This document shows, piece by piece, positions 23,801-37,000 of a DNA stretch of 64,000 bases; the first letter of the stretch is position 1, and each line of letters opens with the position of its first letter. The translations under genes and the position numbers were made by a program. Source of the DNA: Sipunculus nudus (taxonomy: Eukaryota; Annelida; Sipuncula; Golfingiida; Sipunculidae); contig CM049309.1 of assembly GCA_026874595.1 (NCBI GenBank), positions 44,097,079 to 44,161,078 on the forward strand. The letters are read 5' to 3'. The notes beneath the pieces are model-generated. The model did no database searches. It was not told where the DNA came from and saw nothing but the letters and a program-made list of their open reading frames with translations.

Positions 23801-26800
23801 AGGCACTCATGACAAGGCCTATACTTTGTTTAACTGTTTCTTTCCACCACAAATTTGATCAAATCACATCTTAACTGATGAAGAAAGGGTGTTAAATGTC
23901 TTAATTGAAAATCCTGTAATTTAAAAAATATGACATAATCCTTGATCTCATTTACATGACATACCTTCAGTTCAGTGCTGATCGCTTCATGGACTCTTTC
24001 ATGTCCAATGCAGTGCGTCTGGTCAGTATAAGTATATGTAATGTATTAATATTTATTTTCTAGTCGTTAATCATTTGCTTTTTAATTTTAATCATTTGCT
24101 TATTAATTTACACATTATTATTTTTTTTTTCATAATTGTGCCATATGTCAGTTCCTCATTGGCAATAAATGATATCGTATCTTATTTCCACAACACACCT
24201 AAATTCTTAAATATGAAGAGCTAATTCCGGTTGCTATGGAAAGCGCGATTGATCAATGCATGCATGAAGAACAAAATACTAGGCAGTTTTTTTTAATATT
24301 ATGTACAGAGTCGTGCAGGATAAGGTTGCGTTTAAAGAATTTGTCTGTGATTAAATTTGTTTACTGCAACATGATCATGTTTGCTGCATTCAGCATCAGC
24401 TGATTCGAGATACATGTAGAAGGTGGTTGATATGAGATACATGTAGAAGGGAGTTGATATATAAGATACATGTAGAAGGGGGTTGATATGAGATACATGT
24501 AGAAGGGGGTTGATATGAGATATATGTAGAAGGGGTTTGATATGAGATACATGTAGAAGGGGTTGATATGAGATACATGTAGAAGGGGGTTGATATGAGA
24601 TACATGTAGAAGGGGTTTGATATGAGATACATGTAGAAGGGGGTTGATATGAGATACATGTATAAGGGGTTTGATATGAGATACATGTAGAAGGGGGTTG
24701 ATATGAGATACATGTAGAAGGGGTTTGATATGAGATACATGCAGAAGGGGTTTGATATGAGATACATGTAGAAGGGGGTTCATATGAGATACATGTAGAA
24801 GGGGTTTGATATGAGATACATGTAGAAGGGGTTTGATATGAGATACCTGTAGAAGGGGGTTTATATGAGATACATGTAGAAGGGGTTTGATATGAGATAC
24901 ATGTAGAAGGTGGATGATATGAGATACATGTAGAAGGGTTTGATATGAGATACATGTAGAAGGGGTTTGATATGAGATACATGTATAAGGGGGTTAATGG
25001 GATAGATCCGTGGTCTGTTTTCTGTGGTTTGCTTCATATTCGCTGGGTTAAAATTTCGTGATTTTCACTTTATTAATTTTCCAATTTCGCGATCTCACCA
25101 TACAAATTTGCCTGCATTGAGTATAACCTCTTTAACATGAATTGTTTAAATCAAAATGTGTAAAATCTTGGCAATGGCATGGGAACCCGAAGGGTTAATC
25201 AACGACTGAAATTGTTGTTCATTAAAGGCAAATAAATTTAAAGATCTGATATATTTCATAATGGCAATCTTTCATCATACTAGATGTATTATTATTAAAA
25301 AAATCAATCATTTACCTTTGAGTTTGCTTTCAACGTTTGGACCTCTTATTGATATAGTATGAATTTTCGCGGTAATTCTTCTTTCGCGAATATCACGAAT
25401 ATGAAACCGTCGCGAACAAAAAAGTAACCACAGTTTATGGCACTGCTATGTTGAACGTGAATGGAAAGAAGAATATGATAAGAACAACATGTAATTTAAG
25501 CCTTCTGGCTTTAAGATTTTTCATGCACAGGGCTAGAAGATATCCAGAAGCATGCTGATATTTCACCAGTTATCCATTGAAGCAATGGTTGAGATCGAGC
25601 TGGAGACCTTCACCGTCGAAACACAAATTAAACACAAAGCTATATATAGGCTCTGTGTACAGTCTTTACAAAAAAGTCTTTAACGAAAATATGTCGCAGT
25701 GCCGCGGAATTCCTCAAATATAAAAAAATGCAGTTTTTAGAAAGGAATAAAATACAAAAATGACTGACAATATGACAAGATCCCCCGTTTTAACGGCGTT
25801 GTAACACCCAGCGAATAAAAATAAATACAAATCATTCCTTCTCCTGTCTTGACCTACGTTCTCTCATGTAGAAAAACATATGTAGTATTGGAGCCTGGGG
25901 AAGGGTTTAATATGGTTACAAGGCCTATATGTTAGGCACCGGTGTGTGTTCGAAGTCCCCGTCCAACTACCCCCCCCCCCCCCCACCCGCTACACACACA
26001 CACACAAACACATTGCGAGGGGATATTGCGCCGTGTATATCAGTACCTGAAATATATTTCATGCACTAAAGATCAGTTTGTGAATTATTAATTATTTTAT
26101 CATATTGGACTCGCTGTGTTAGAGGGGACATAACTTTATACATTAATCACATCACTCTATCTATGCATGTTGATTGGTAAACGCTATATAAAATATGTAT
26201 ATATCTGTAGAAATTACGTTGAAACTAAAATAGAATAAAGAACGAAGGCAGTGCCAAAGCTTTTCAAGTTCAACTTGGATCAAATCTGGTATATTACAAT
26301 GTATTTTATCACACCAGATGAAGGTAAACGGAACTCTGTAACACCTGTAAGTGTGATACTGATTCATGGCTTAGTCAGTCAAAGGCCTTTATCTTAATTA
26401 TAGCACTAATTTGTTTATTTCGACTAAACGTGACATTTCTTTGTTTAGTAAAATAGATGTATTAATACATGGCTTACTTGCCATTTTTCATATATTATTT
26501 TACATTGCATACATTAATTAAAAAAATGGTCGTATTTTCCGCAGAGGGTATGGTATGTCGATTACAAATGAATAAAACTAAAACGGAAACTTTGCAATTG
26601 AGGGGTCCATGCCGATATCTCACATTTATAACTAAATGTAATCCCTTGATTATTTTATTGAAATGGGCCAGCAAACGCCGTTTAAACAGTACATCGGCTG
26701 TTCTTTTTGTTTATAAATATACTTGTTCGTAACCTATGGAGGTCTCACCAAAATAATCCAAACACATTAATGAAGGACATCTGGCGGCAACTCCGACGAG

Positions 26801-29800
26801 CCAGAGGTGTGCTAATGACATTTGCAACTAGTACCCTTTCAACTTCCGCATATACGTGGTTTTTTACATGGTTACATGGTTTTCCTGTGAATATAGGCGC
26901 ATGTTGTGTGTTTATCTACAGCTTGAAGAAAAATAAGCCTACACTTTTATCACAAAGGCGTTATACGGACATTTCGTAGCATTCTTATGCATGCAGAGCA
27001 ATCCAGAAATTTCTATTATTCTACAGATAAGGCTTATGAATAACTGGCTTTAAGGTTACAAGATGGATTCATTTGTATTGAACATTGCAATATTATAAAA
27101 TATCTGGAACAACACTGAAGATTCAGTTAGTGATTTAAAGATAATGTTGTATCATGTCCATGAGTTCGTCCAATCACTTATACAGCAGGAATGGGTCAAG
27201 GATTGATTAATATTTTTATTTGACAAATCATAAAATAAAATTGTCTAGAAGAAATGCATTTATTTTTATATACGGATATGAAATCTTTATGAGGAACTCG
27301 TGGGGTATCAGTATACTTATCGCTCTGTGTTAGGTCCTGGTTATTAATCTATATAACTGTGTAGTAAATTATTTAAAGGGAGATATGAACATGTAATCAA
27401 AGAGACGCAGCAATTGAGCCATTTGTGAAAAATTGAAGGTAGAATGGACGTATTCAGCCAGGTCCATATAATCCCTTTAACGTGTTCCACGGCTAACAAA
27501 ATATTCTAGTATTCACACTTCCGCCTGAGGTCCATTCTGCTCAGAACAAATCTCTTCCTTTTGGGCACTGTTGGACGGCATGGACTATACTTGTCTCAAC
27601 TGTCAAACTTTAAAATAATAGTTTGTTGCATTTCAAGGAAACACCTGCTAACATTTCACATGCGCATACTTACAAAATAGTACTTATTCCGTGAAGTCCT
27701 GACCACAAAAAAAACATGTTTATGTAAATTTCCTTGAATGAAACTATTCTATCCAACGTACTTCAACAGTCTACTCTCTACACTGCATTGAAACCTACGC
27801 CATTTATATATGTAGAGCCCCATGTGTTTTATGTGCAGCACATTTTGACGCATGCAAATCCTAACAAGCAGTCATACTCTTGGGAGTCCGATTCGGCGCA
27901 GTGTGTCCAATGAAAGTACCTGTCAAATACGGATCTGGAGGGTAGTTTAGGGGGTCCAGCCCCCCTTATACCCCCATCCCGCTTTTAGGGGAGATTTACC
28001 TCTTTCCTGTGATTGCCGGTATTTTAAGGCCAAACTCATTCTGCCTTGAGTGCTTGAACAATTTGATCAGGGTATTACCAGGTTTAATCGGGAAACCTAA
28101 ACAAAAACTATGGATCCGTCCATGTTTTTATATCAGACGATATAAGCGACAAAGCGATATCTATACTAACCACAGTAGAAAAAAAAGAGCATAAATCTTT
28201 TGACTTCATTAGTTTTTAATGAAATTATTAATGTTTTTCGAACTTTTTGAGGACAGACGGCTTTAAATACTGTACTTGGAATGACATGCCTGAACGTGCG
28301 AAATAATTTCAATATAACACGTGTCCAAATGTTGGTATTATTTGTTGATGTGGAAAACATAAACAAGAAGTATTATTACATTTTTATAAAGAGAATTATC
28401 CATGAAAGATACAACTCTTTTAGAAAAACTAAGAACTGGCCTAAAAATTGTAAAACATAATTTTACCATTTACGTTAAACTATTTTCTTTTTTTTTTTCT
28501 TTTGGTTTTCTTGTTACCTTTTACTTGTTCCTTGTTCAACAAATAAATCATTAAAAAAAATAATTAATTAAAAGCACCTGTATGATGACTTATAAAGTAT
28601 ATATATGTCCCCTGTATATGGTAACAATACTATATACAGTTTCATAACTTCCTGTCAACAATGCATTTTAACTCAGCTGAATCTAAAGCTGCGATTCCTT
28701 TTACGCGGTTGCAGTCGCGGTATGTTGTTGCGGCAAGGCCGATTCCTCTTATGCGGTCGTGGTTGCGGATAAATATATGTAACGATATATAATTTGTACA
28801 TATGATATATGAATTATATATTCATGTATGAAATATATCATAAATGTGTGTATCCCTGCATTGTGAAAAGTGGCTGTAAAAGATAAAGAAGCCAGTCGCA
28901 TGAATCGAACAGATCCACGCATGTATTGGGCAGATCACTCGCCAGTGAATGTTTTACAGACTAATGTATGGCATATTTACAATGATTTGAATCGATGTTT
29001 TCAGATGGAGAACGTTTTTCATCGTGGCCCACGCTGATAAACACGTTAAATCTTGGGAACCCCCTATATGACGTATACAATTCTGCGGAATTACTCATCC
29101 GACCCCATCCGTTTAAAATTTTTTGTCGGATCGGTTGCTACATGATCCGACAAAACTAACAGGTCGGATAAGAAGGCGACAGCAATCGCATAAAGGTATC
29201 GGTCTTTCATAATATCATATGTTTGGCTCTATCCGCAAACGCGACCATACCGCAACCGCGTAAAAGGTATCGTAGCTAAGTCATCTCCGTTATTGCGATG
29301 ATCCTATGTCGATCTTCCGTCCTGGTGTCCTTTACCCAGGCATAAATGAAAACCGTTATAGTTTCAGACCTGAAGTTGTTCATACAGTTTGGAGATCTAT
29401 TACCATAATCTAAAACTAGGTCAATGTCACCTCATTCCTCTGACAAATTAAACAAAAGCCTCCGTTTTCCATTGAATTTCCATTCTTACACTTCAATATG
29501 ACATAATACCAAAACCACCTATTTTTTTCCATTATAGTTGGCATAAAAGTTCTTCAATATGTTACCTGTGTACGAACATGGCATTCAGTCAATATTACTT
29601 AATTTGTAGAAGTTAAAGGATGGGATATCATGTACTTGCAAAAGGTTTTTATTCCAGAATATAACTACCTTCTATTTATATTTACTTGTACACCTTAATA
29701 AGATAAGGATATTTAATTTTCTTTAAATGTATAAGTTTAAATGTATCATCGCTAATATAAAATATCTACTATAAATTGCGCACTTTTCTTAAATGTGAAA

Positions 29801-29997
29801 GCACTTAAAATACTTGATCAAAACTGTAACTTTTATTCAAGCTTTTAAAAGACAATTTCCTATAAATAACAGTTGTTTACACCAAATCCGTTTACAGCAG
29901 AGGCGGTGTGGTCAACTAGGGCTTGATCTTAAACTATATCCCCCTCCCTCTCCACTCCGGCCGACAGGTTGCATAAGATAAATCTTATAATTTCAGT

Positions 29998-30063
<66 letters not shown>

Positions 30064-30983
30064 CTGTTCATATTTTTTTAAACAAAATAAGTTTTCAGGT
30101 CTTGGATTCCAAGCTCAACATACAGTAAATTTATAATTATTGATTTTTTTTCTAATATTCTAGTGTGATAAATATTTTGACCTAACACAAGCAATCATTA
30201 ACACGTGTAAAGGGTTTATGATGGTATTTAGACACCTAGATATTAAGATTCCTGGATTGTCGGTGTGTACAATTAAATGCAAGTGTTCTGCAAGCTATAG
30301 TTTTAGTTTTCAGCTGTACATTGTAATAGGTTTAATCTTATAAATGATAAAATAAAATCGTGAGAGCCAGTACTTTTATTCATTATTTGAATGTTTTGAA
30401 TATGTTATCTCTTGAACTTTCAAATAGGTTGATTTTCTAATGGAAATTCCTGTTATAAAATACATGTATTGAGATCAAACTAACGAAATGTTGTATGCTT
30501 TGTAGCATTTCATTCATATCTCCTATAAGCTGGCTAGGCTGTCCTTTGCCTAACACTGGTACACACAATCAAATGAACCAATTAGTAATATTTGGCAAAC
30601 TTTCATGGAATTTAATTTTAAGCTCGTTTGACCAGAAGTCTTGCCTGTTTTCTGCATGTAATTCAGATGAATCCTTTCACATTACTCTTAGTCGCATCAT
30701 CATTTTATCCTTATTGCACAATCAAATTTTTTTCAGGCCATAATTTTCATTTATTATACATTACATTGTAATGTTAACCTGCTTGTTTTAACATGCTAAT
30801 CAAATTAAATGTATTCGTATTTGAAATGGATTTTTATAACAGGTATATCGATGATCAGTGGCGTCAAATTATCTTTGATTATGTTGGGGGATGAAAGGGA
30901 GGGTTATTAAAGTTCAAGACAACATTTTATAAATACACACGCACACACACACACAGACATATACATGTATATATATATATATA

Positions 30984-31050
<67 letters not shown>

Positions 31051-34000
31051 CGAGAGAGAGAGAGAGAGAGAGAGAGGTTAATTCTAAAACAAGTTAGATA
31101 TGTAATATTTCATGGGAAACTGTTATTCTAATTATGTTAAAATGTTATTTCCAGTATATAAATTTTATTCCTGGAATACCAATTTTAGTATTATTGTTAT
31201 TATTCATGACCTCTAAATGAAATGAAATATGTGATTACAAAATTTCGGCATGTGTTTAGATATTGCAAATATGGGTTTTTACACAACCTTGTGTTTTAAT
31301 GCACGTTAATTCATGTTATGCTGTTACATTTTGTTATTGTTGAATTTTTATGATTCTTGACACATCCTCTTAGTGGAACCATCGGCGTGAGGCCTTTTAT
31401 TTCAGAATAAACTTCTTTTCATTCATTCATAAATTATAAAAATTTTATTTCCAGTATATAAATTGTATTTGACCATCCTCCTTGCTGAAAAGTTGGGGTA
31501 TTGACACCCCTGTCGATGAATAGTCGCATAATCGATCACAAACTCATTATGTATGTAGAGTCATACAAATCATCTTAACCAGTAAAATACCGGTAACCTA
31601 ATCCAGTCAGAGAGATAAGAAAGACGGGACATAATGTAGCGAACGAGTGTCTACAACTTTGGCCAATACTTTGAAATTTCTGCATGACGTAGGCCTACAA
31701 GTCAGGCTGAATGTATTAGGTCAATATTCAAGGTAAAATTCTATATACAGCAGCTTTTACGGTAACATATAGAACGTACATAAAATGATCGTTTTTGGAT
31801 TATGCAACCAGTACTGACCAATGTCCTGCTACTGCTAAACTCTGTCATCGATCGTCAGACCTTATGTGGCTTTTTTTTTTTTGTCGTTGTTCCATCATGT
31901 AGTGTCACCTGAAAGTTCACCCGTCCACCAGAGGTCGTTTCTACTCGAAACGAATCTCTTCTGTTTTGGCACGGTGGGACGGCCGGGACTACTTGTATCA
32001 AGTGCCAAACTTCAAAATCAAAATTTGGTACATTTCAAGGATCCACCTTCTGTTTACATTTCACATGCGCATTCTTAAAAAATGAATTATTACCTGAAGT
32101 CCTTACGACAAAAAAAATATGTTTTTGTAATTGGGCATGAAACAATTATAATCAAACACACTTGAACGGACTACACTGTCCTATACATTACATTTCTACC
32201 TACGCCGCTGGTGCAATGTCGGGGTCAGATTTTGACGAGAACAATCCCTAAACAGTATAGTGTCGTACTCTTGTGAGTCCGATTATGTGTATGCATTAGA
32301 AATATATCAGCAGAAAAATTCAGCCAAAAACAGGTGGACAATTTTCTTCATGTAGTTCTAAATGTGAGGCCTTGATATCTTAATCATTGAGGTTTGTGTG
32401 GTTCCTGGTTTTTCACCATGAAATGGCTTTTTCAGTTTTTGACAGATGAATCTCTCTCCGTGTCTGCTGACAGCGTTAATAGAATGAGACACCGGTACAT
32501 GTTACAAGTAATTTCATTAATTAGATGTTACTCCACAATTCCGCCGCACCTGTTTATACCTGGTCAGAGGGTAGATTCGCTCTGTGAAGTTTAGATGAAA
32601 GGACCCCAAAACATGACGCGAGCATGTACCATCGCTGTGAATTAATAATACCAAGGTCCTTTCTGTTCAGACGCGCATCTGTTCTGCAGTGTCATCGTTC
32701 TTTGTGACGTCACGGTACCAGCATACACACTCCTGAACATCGCCCGTGGCCCTCAAACTGCCGGGCTCTATTAACGTGATGGAAATCCATCCCGCACTCG
32801 GCGTTTCTCGGAATAATGTTATCGAGTGAGGTCTGTTTAGTAGCGAATTTAATTATTGGATGTACAGTTTATGCCTTCATTTTGTTATGGTTTCGTAACT
32901 GAAATTAGATTTAATTTATGGATGCCATCACCGTCAAAACTGTAGAAAAAAGGTTGAGAACACGGGCATTTTTTTTTTCAGATATCAGTGCATGCGTACG
33001 GGCGAATGTTCTTTTTAACTTTTAATTATCGATGAACATTCATAGAATTAGGAACAGCAAAATGATAAGAGATATTTTTTTTGCTAAACAGGTAAAAGCA
33101 CGTCATAGCATTCGAAATTTCATTGATTTTTTTTTGTTCTCTTGGCAGCAATGTCTGAGAGACTGGAGCTCAAAATCGGTAAATTACTACTGAAAACAAG
33201 ACAATTTGTAAGAGGGTGTCAATCTTGACGCGCGCAGTGCCTTAAACCCATCCTTTTTTTGACCAATGTTCCAAGAAATGCTAAAAGAAAATTTATCAAC
33301 TTACCTTTATTTATTCATAATTGAGAGACGAACTGGCTTTTTCTATAAATATATGTTATCGATCCATCTTTTAAAGAACATTAATGAAATTCTTTTTTGT
33401 CACTAAGTTTAGACGACGTCTTAACCACCATAAATTTTGCCACCGGATAAAATATCTCTCATTATAGGCCAAATCTCGGGTCAACAGACCAAGGTCATTC
33501 CTAGCTGACTGAGGAAAAAGTGTACCTTGAAAGTACTGCATTACTAATTACAGAAAATTTTGTTATATCAGTGAAAGCAATAGAAAAAGACAAACTGTAA
33601 ATAAAAGATGTCCATATATTTGTTATGTATATTATGTGATACCATAGTTTTTACAACACTTTTCAGTGGAAATATGCAGACAAGCCCGGTTTGTCGGTAA
33701 AACATTATTAACCTTATACTCAGTCAATTCCCGTAGTTTTTTCTAACAATCTCGTTAAAATGACTCTCCTCTATGAAATATATAATGTGACAGCCTGTTT
33801 TGTATATATCTTACCTAGTTAAAGTAATTAACGTTTTCTCTGCTTCCTAAGGCCAGGCAATAAAGAGGAAATGAAAACGGCCATAAATAAATATAATCAA
33901 TTAATATATATTATATATAATCAAAACCAAATCTAAGTTTGTTAATAATCATTATCATTCAACACTAGAGCATAATCGCTTACAAACTCAGGTGAATATT

Positions 34001-37000
34001 AACATTTAAATATACAAGAATTGTGGAAGATTTGGGGTTTTATCTGTCAGCCGCATTCTCAGATGAATTAGGATATGATACCAGATTTCGTTTATGTATC
34101 ATGTTACTTATAGCGATAATAGGGAAATAGGAGGTTCATAAGATTTTATCATTTTCTTTTCATTTTGCCTTGGAGGTCATGTTAAGGGTCGAACATGAGA
34201 CCATCAGCTCCTAGGCAACGCCATGACCACTAGACTACATCCTGCACCAAATTCTGGTGATATGAATGATAAATATGCCTGGAGCAGGCTAGCAAACGTT
34301 AGACTTGACTACCCAGTAATTAACACAATAGGGCTCGGGCGAAAACCCTCAGTGATAAACAAGTATCTCAGAATTTATGGGAAACATGAAAAAGGGACAC
34401 AATCGGAAACTTTCCGACTGCAAAGAGCAAAAAGAGCGAAATTTAAGGCAAGCACAGAAAACGATTGAGAACCACCAATTAAAATATATATGAAAGAGGT
34501 ATTTTATATGGGGATTGCAAAAAAAAAAATTGATAAGACATAAAAACTTCATACTCCGAAATGGAAGTTAAATTTTTCAATTAATATTAAATGCAATATT
34601 GTCATCATATACAGTTAATGAAATGTGAGCAAAGCGCACCTGGCTAACGTTCGGCTGTCCCAAAAAAATGTAAATTTTCAATAGTAATATTATAAATCTT
34701 CTGTCTGAAAAACTGTGAGACTCATGAAATCAATAGGGAAAATGCCAAAATTTAGCCTGCTTATCTGATGGTTGCAACTGAACGTGCCGATTCAAATAAA
34801 AGACTTTTTAAGATAATACATTTTTGATATGATAATTTCACTCCTTTAATATGTAAAAATAGTAAAACTTGTTGAACGTAGTAAAAAAATCTATTCAATT
34901 CAGTTACACTTAAAATATAAGTAATTATCGATTAGTATTCTATGATTGTAAGTGTAATATAATTTGACTGGTAATGAAAGATTTTGATTTTAAGCATGTT
35001 TTGTTGGACTTTTCATGAAGAGTAACTGGTGCCCGCCTTTAAAAGAAAGTTTATTACGTGTCGTTTAAAAATGCTTTACGGGATACTTTCACAAAGGACT
35101 TGATGTAAATTTGATATAAGCCACATACATGTATTGATGTTTGGTTAATTCCGTGAGGTGAACAAAATACTGATTGATTGGAATGTTGAAAATGTATATG
35201 TTTCTCTTTAGGAGACAGGAGGCTATAATTTTCTGCCGTGTTGTCAATGGAACCAGAGTTGATCGAGTTAGTCTGCATACATGCAGGCCATGTTTTCCGT
35301 TTTAATGAGGCAATGTGAATATGTATCTTAAATACATATGTATATTTCAACGTATGAGTGGCAAACTATCGGTAGTTGGTATGTTCATCCAGCAGACGAA
35401 TATTACTGCAATTAGATTAACTTTGAATAATCAGAATAAGATTCTGTTTATTTAGAGGAAACTTGTCCTGGACCTATAGTTTCTATTGTTATTTATAACC
35501 TAAGATGTTAATATACTTTCTTCAGGTAAAACGTTTTAATATTCTGATAAGATAACAGAAATTTTACTGAATTTTCTAATTTGCCTTCTGACACATCTTT
35601 CTCAAGATTGACATTTTCATCAATGGTTGAAATAACCACCGGCAGATGGTAGCACTGATATGATGTGGCACGTGTGATTTCTCAGGCATATTTGCTTCCG
35701 CCAGGAGGGTATGCGTTCATCCCCGTTCGTGTGTATGTTGGTGTGCAAGCATGGATAGAATCTCATGAAGTTTTCAGGACATTTCGGAAAAGGGCCATTG
35801 CTCAATCGATTAGAATTAGATGTGGATCGAGTACATGGATTCAGGGACGTCATCAAAGAACATTAACAAATATTCAGTCACTTATGTACGGTTGATTTAT
35901 TTACCTGTTTATTCTAGGTTTTCGATTAAAAACTCATATTACAACATGATAATAACAGAATTGTTTTGCCAAACCGATAAAACCACAACATAACACAGGG
36001 ATATTTTATCCAAACATACATATTTTAGGTTCTCGAAAGAAATGTCCGAACGGCTTGAGCTTAAAATAAAATCAAAATAAAACATTTTGATGCATGTGTC
36101 AAAATGTATGCGAGAAACCGATCATTTTTAGGCTCAATGAAAATATTTTAGTTCATTTTTATCATTAAGAGTGTTGACATGTTGAGTGTTGACATAATAA
36201 CACTGTTGACATTGTCTCAAAATATAAAAGAAGAAGAAACTGTCACACAAATGCTTAAATTGTTGTTAATGAAGCTTTTCATTTTGTTGATCAACTGCCT
36301 CATTCATATATAAGTCCCTCGCAGGTGGCGAGAGTGTTGCCATTCCCTAATTCATATTCCTCTTGCAAATGTGCAAAGGTGTTACTTAATCAGAGGACGT
36401 CTTTGTTTTGTGGAGCAGCTTGGTGAACCTTGACTCACTCGACTGGATAATTGATATTTTTCATGTTTATATGTAACCAAACACCACAGTCATGTCAGGG
36501 TCATGGTTATTTCACTAATCTTGTGATCCAGAATGTTTGCAGGGAAAATCGTTTTATAATTCCATGCTGATTAGTTATTACGCTGGGTTGTATTGCTATA
36601 GTGGTAGGGTCGTACATTTATGATTAAAATTTAGTCCATAAATGGACTACTGTATTTGTAAATAAACCAATTAATTTATCAAATGGTAAGTTTTATCTTA
36701 TTTATTTGATGATAGAGTTGAGTCCATTGGACAAAACGACATTTTGAAATACCCACATTGGCATAAATTGGCAAAAAATCTATACCATTGCTGAAAGTTA
36801 TTTCGACATTGGTTTAAAAGAGCTACCTCTGTCCTAATTAATTTTAACAACAATGACCGTTCAAAAATGATTTTGTGATTTATTATTTAAATTCATTCCA
36901 CATAAGCTGTTCACGAACTAAATTCTTTTAGTAAGCACTTTTAAGAACCAATGTATGCCGAGATAAAACGATTTGGCACCAGCATGATGTATTATCAATT

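Noticed and set aside
24332-24982. 216-residue repeat protein on the minus strand
   Set aside because: All three minus frames are open across the 27-bp minisatellite, so this is a by-product of unit length.
26707-26979. 90-codon frame (contains [16 protein letters not shown])
   Set aside because: Unrecognised, no splice-phase fit with R-spondin exons 1 and 2, in AT-rich intron.
35665-35895. 76-codon frame ([18 protein letters not shown] start)
   Set aside because: The sequence (ggagggtatgcgttcatccc) looks like a dispersed invertebrate repeat; no acceptor/donor pair in phase with R-spondin.
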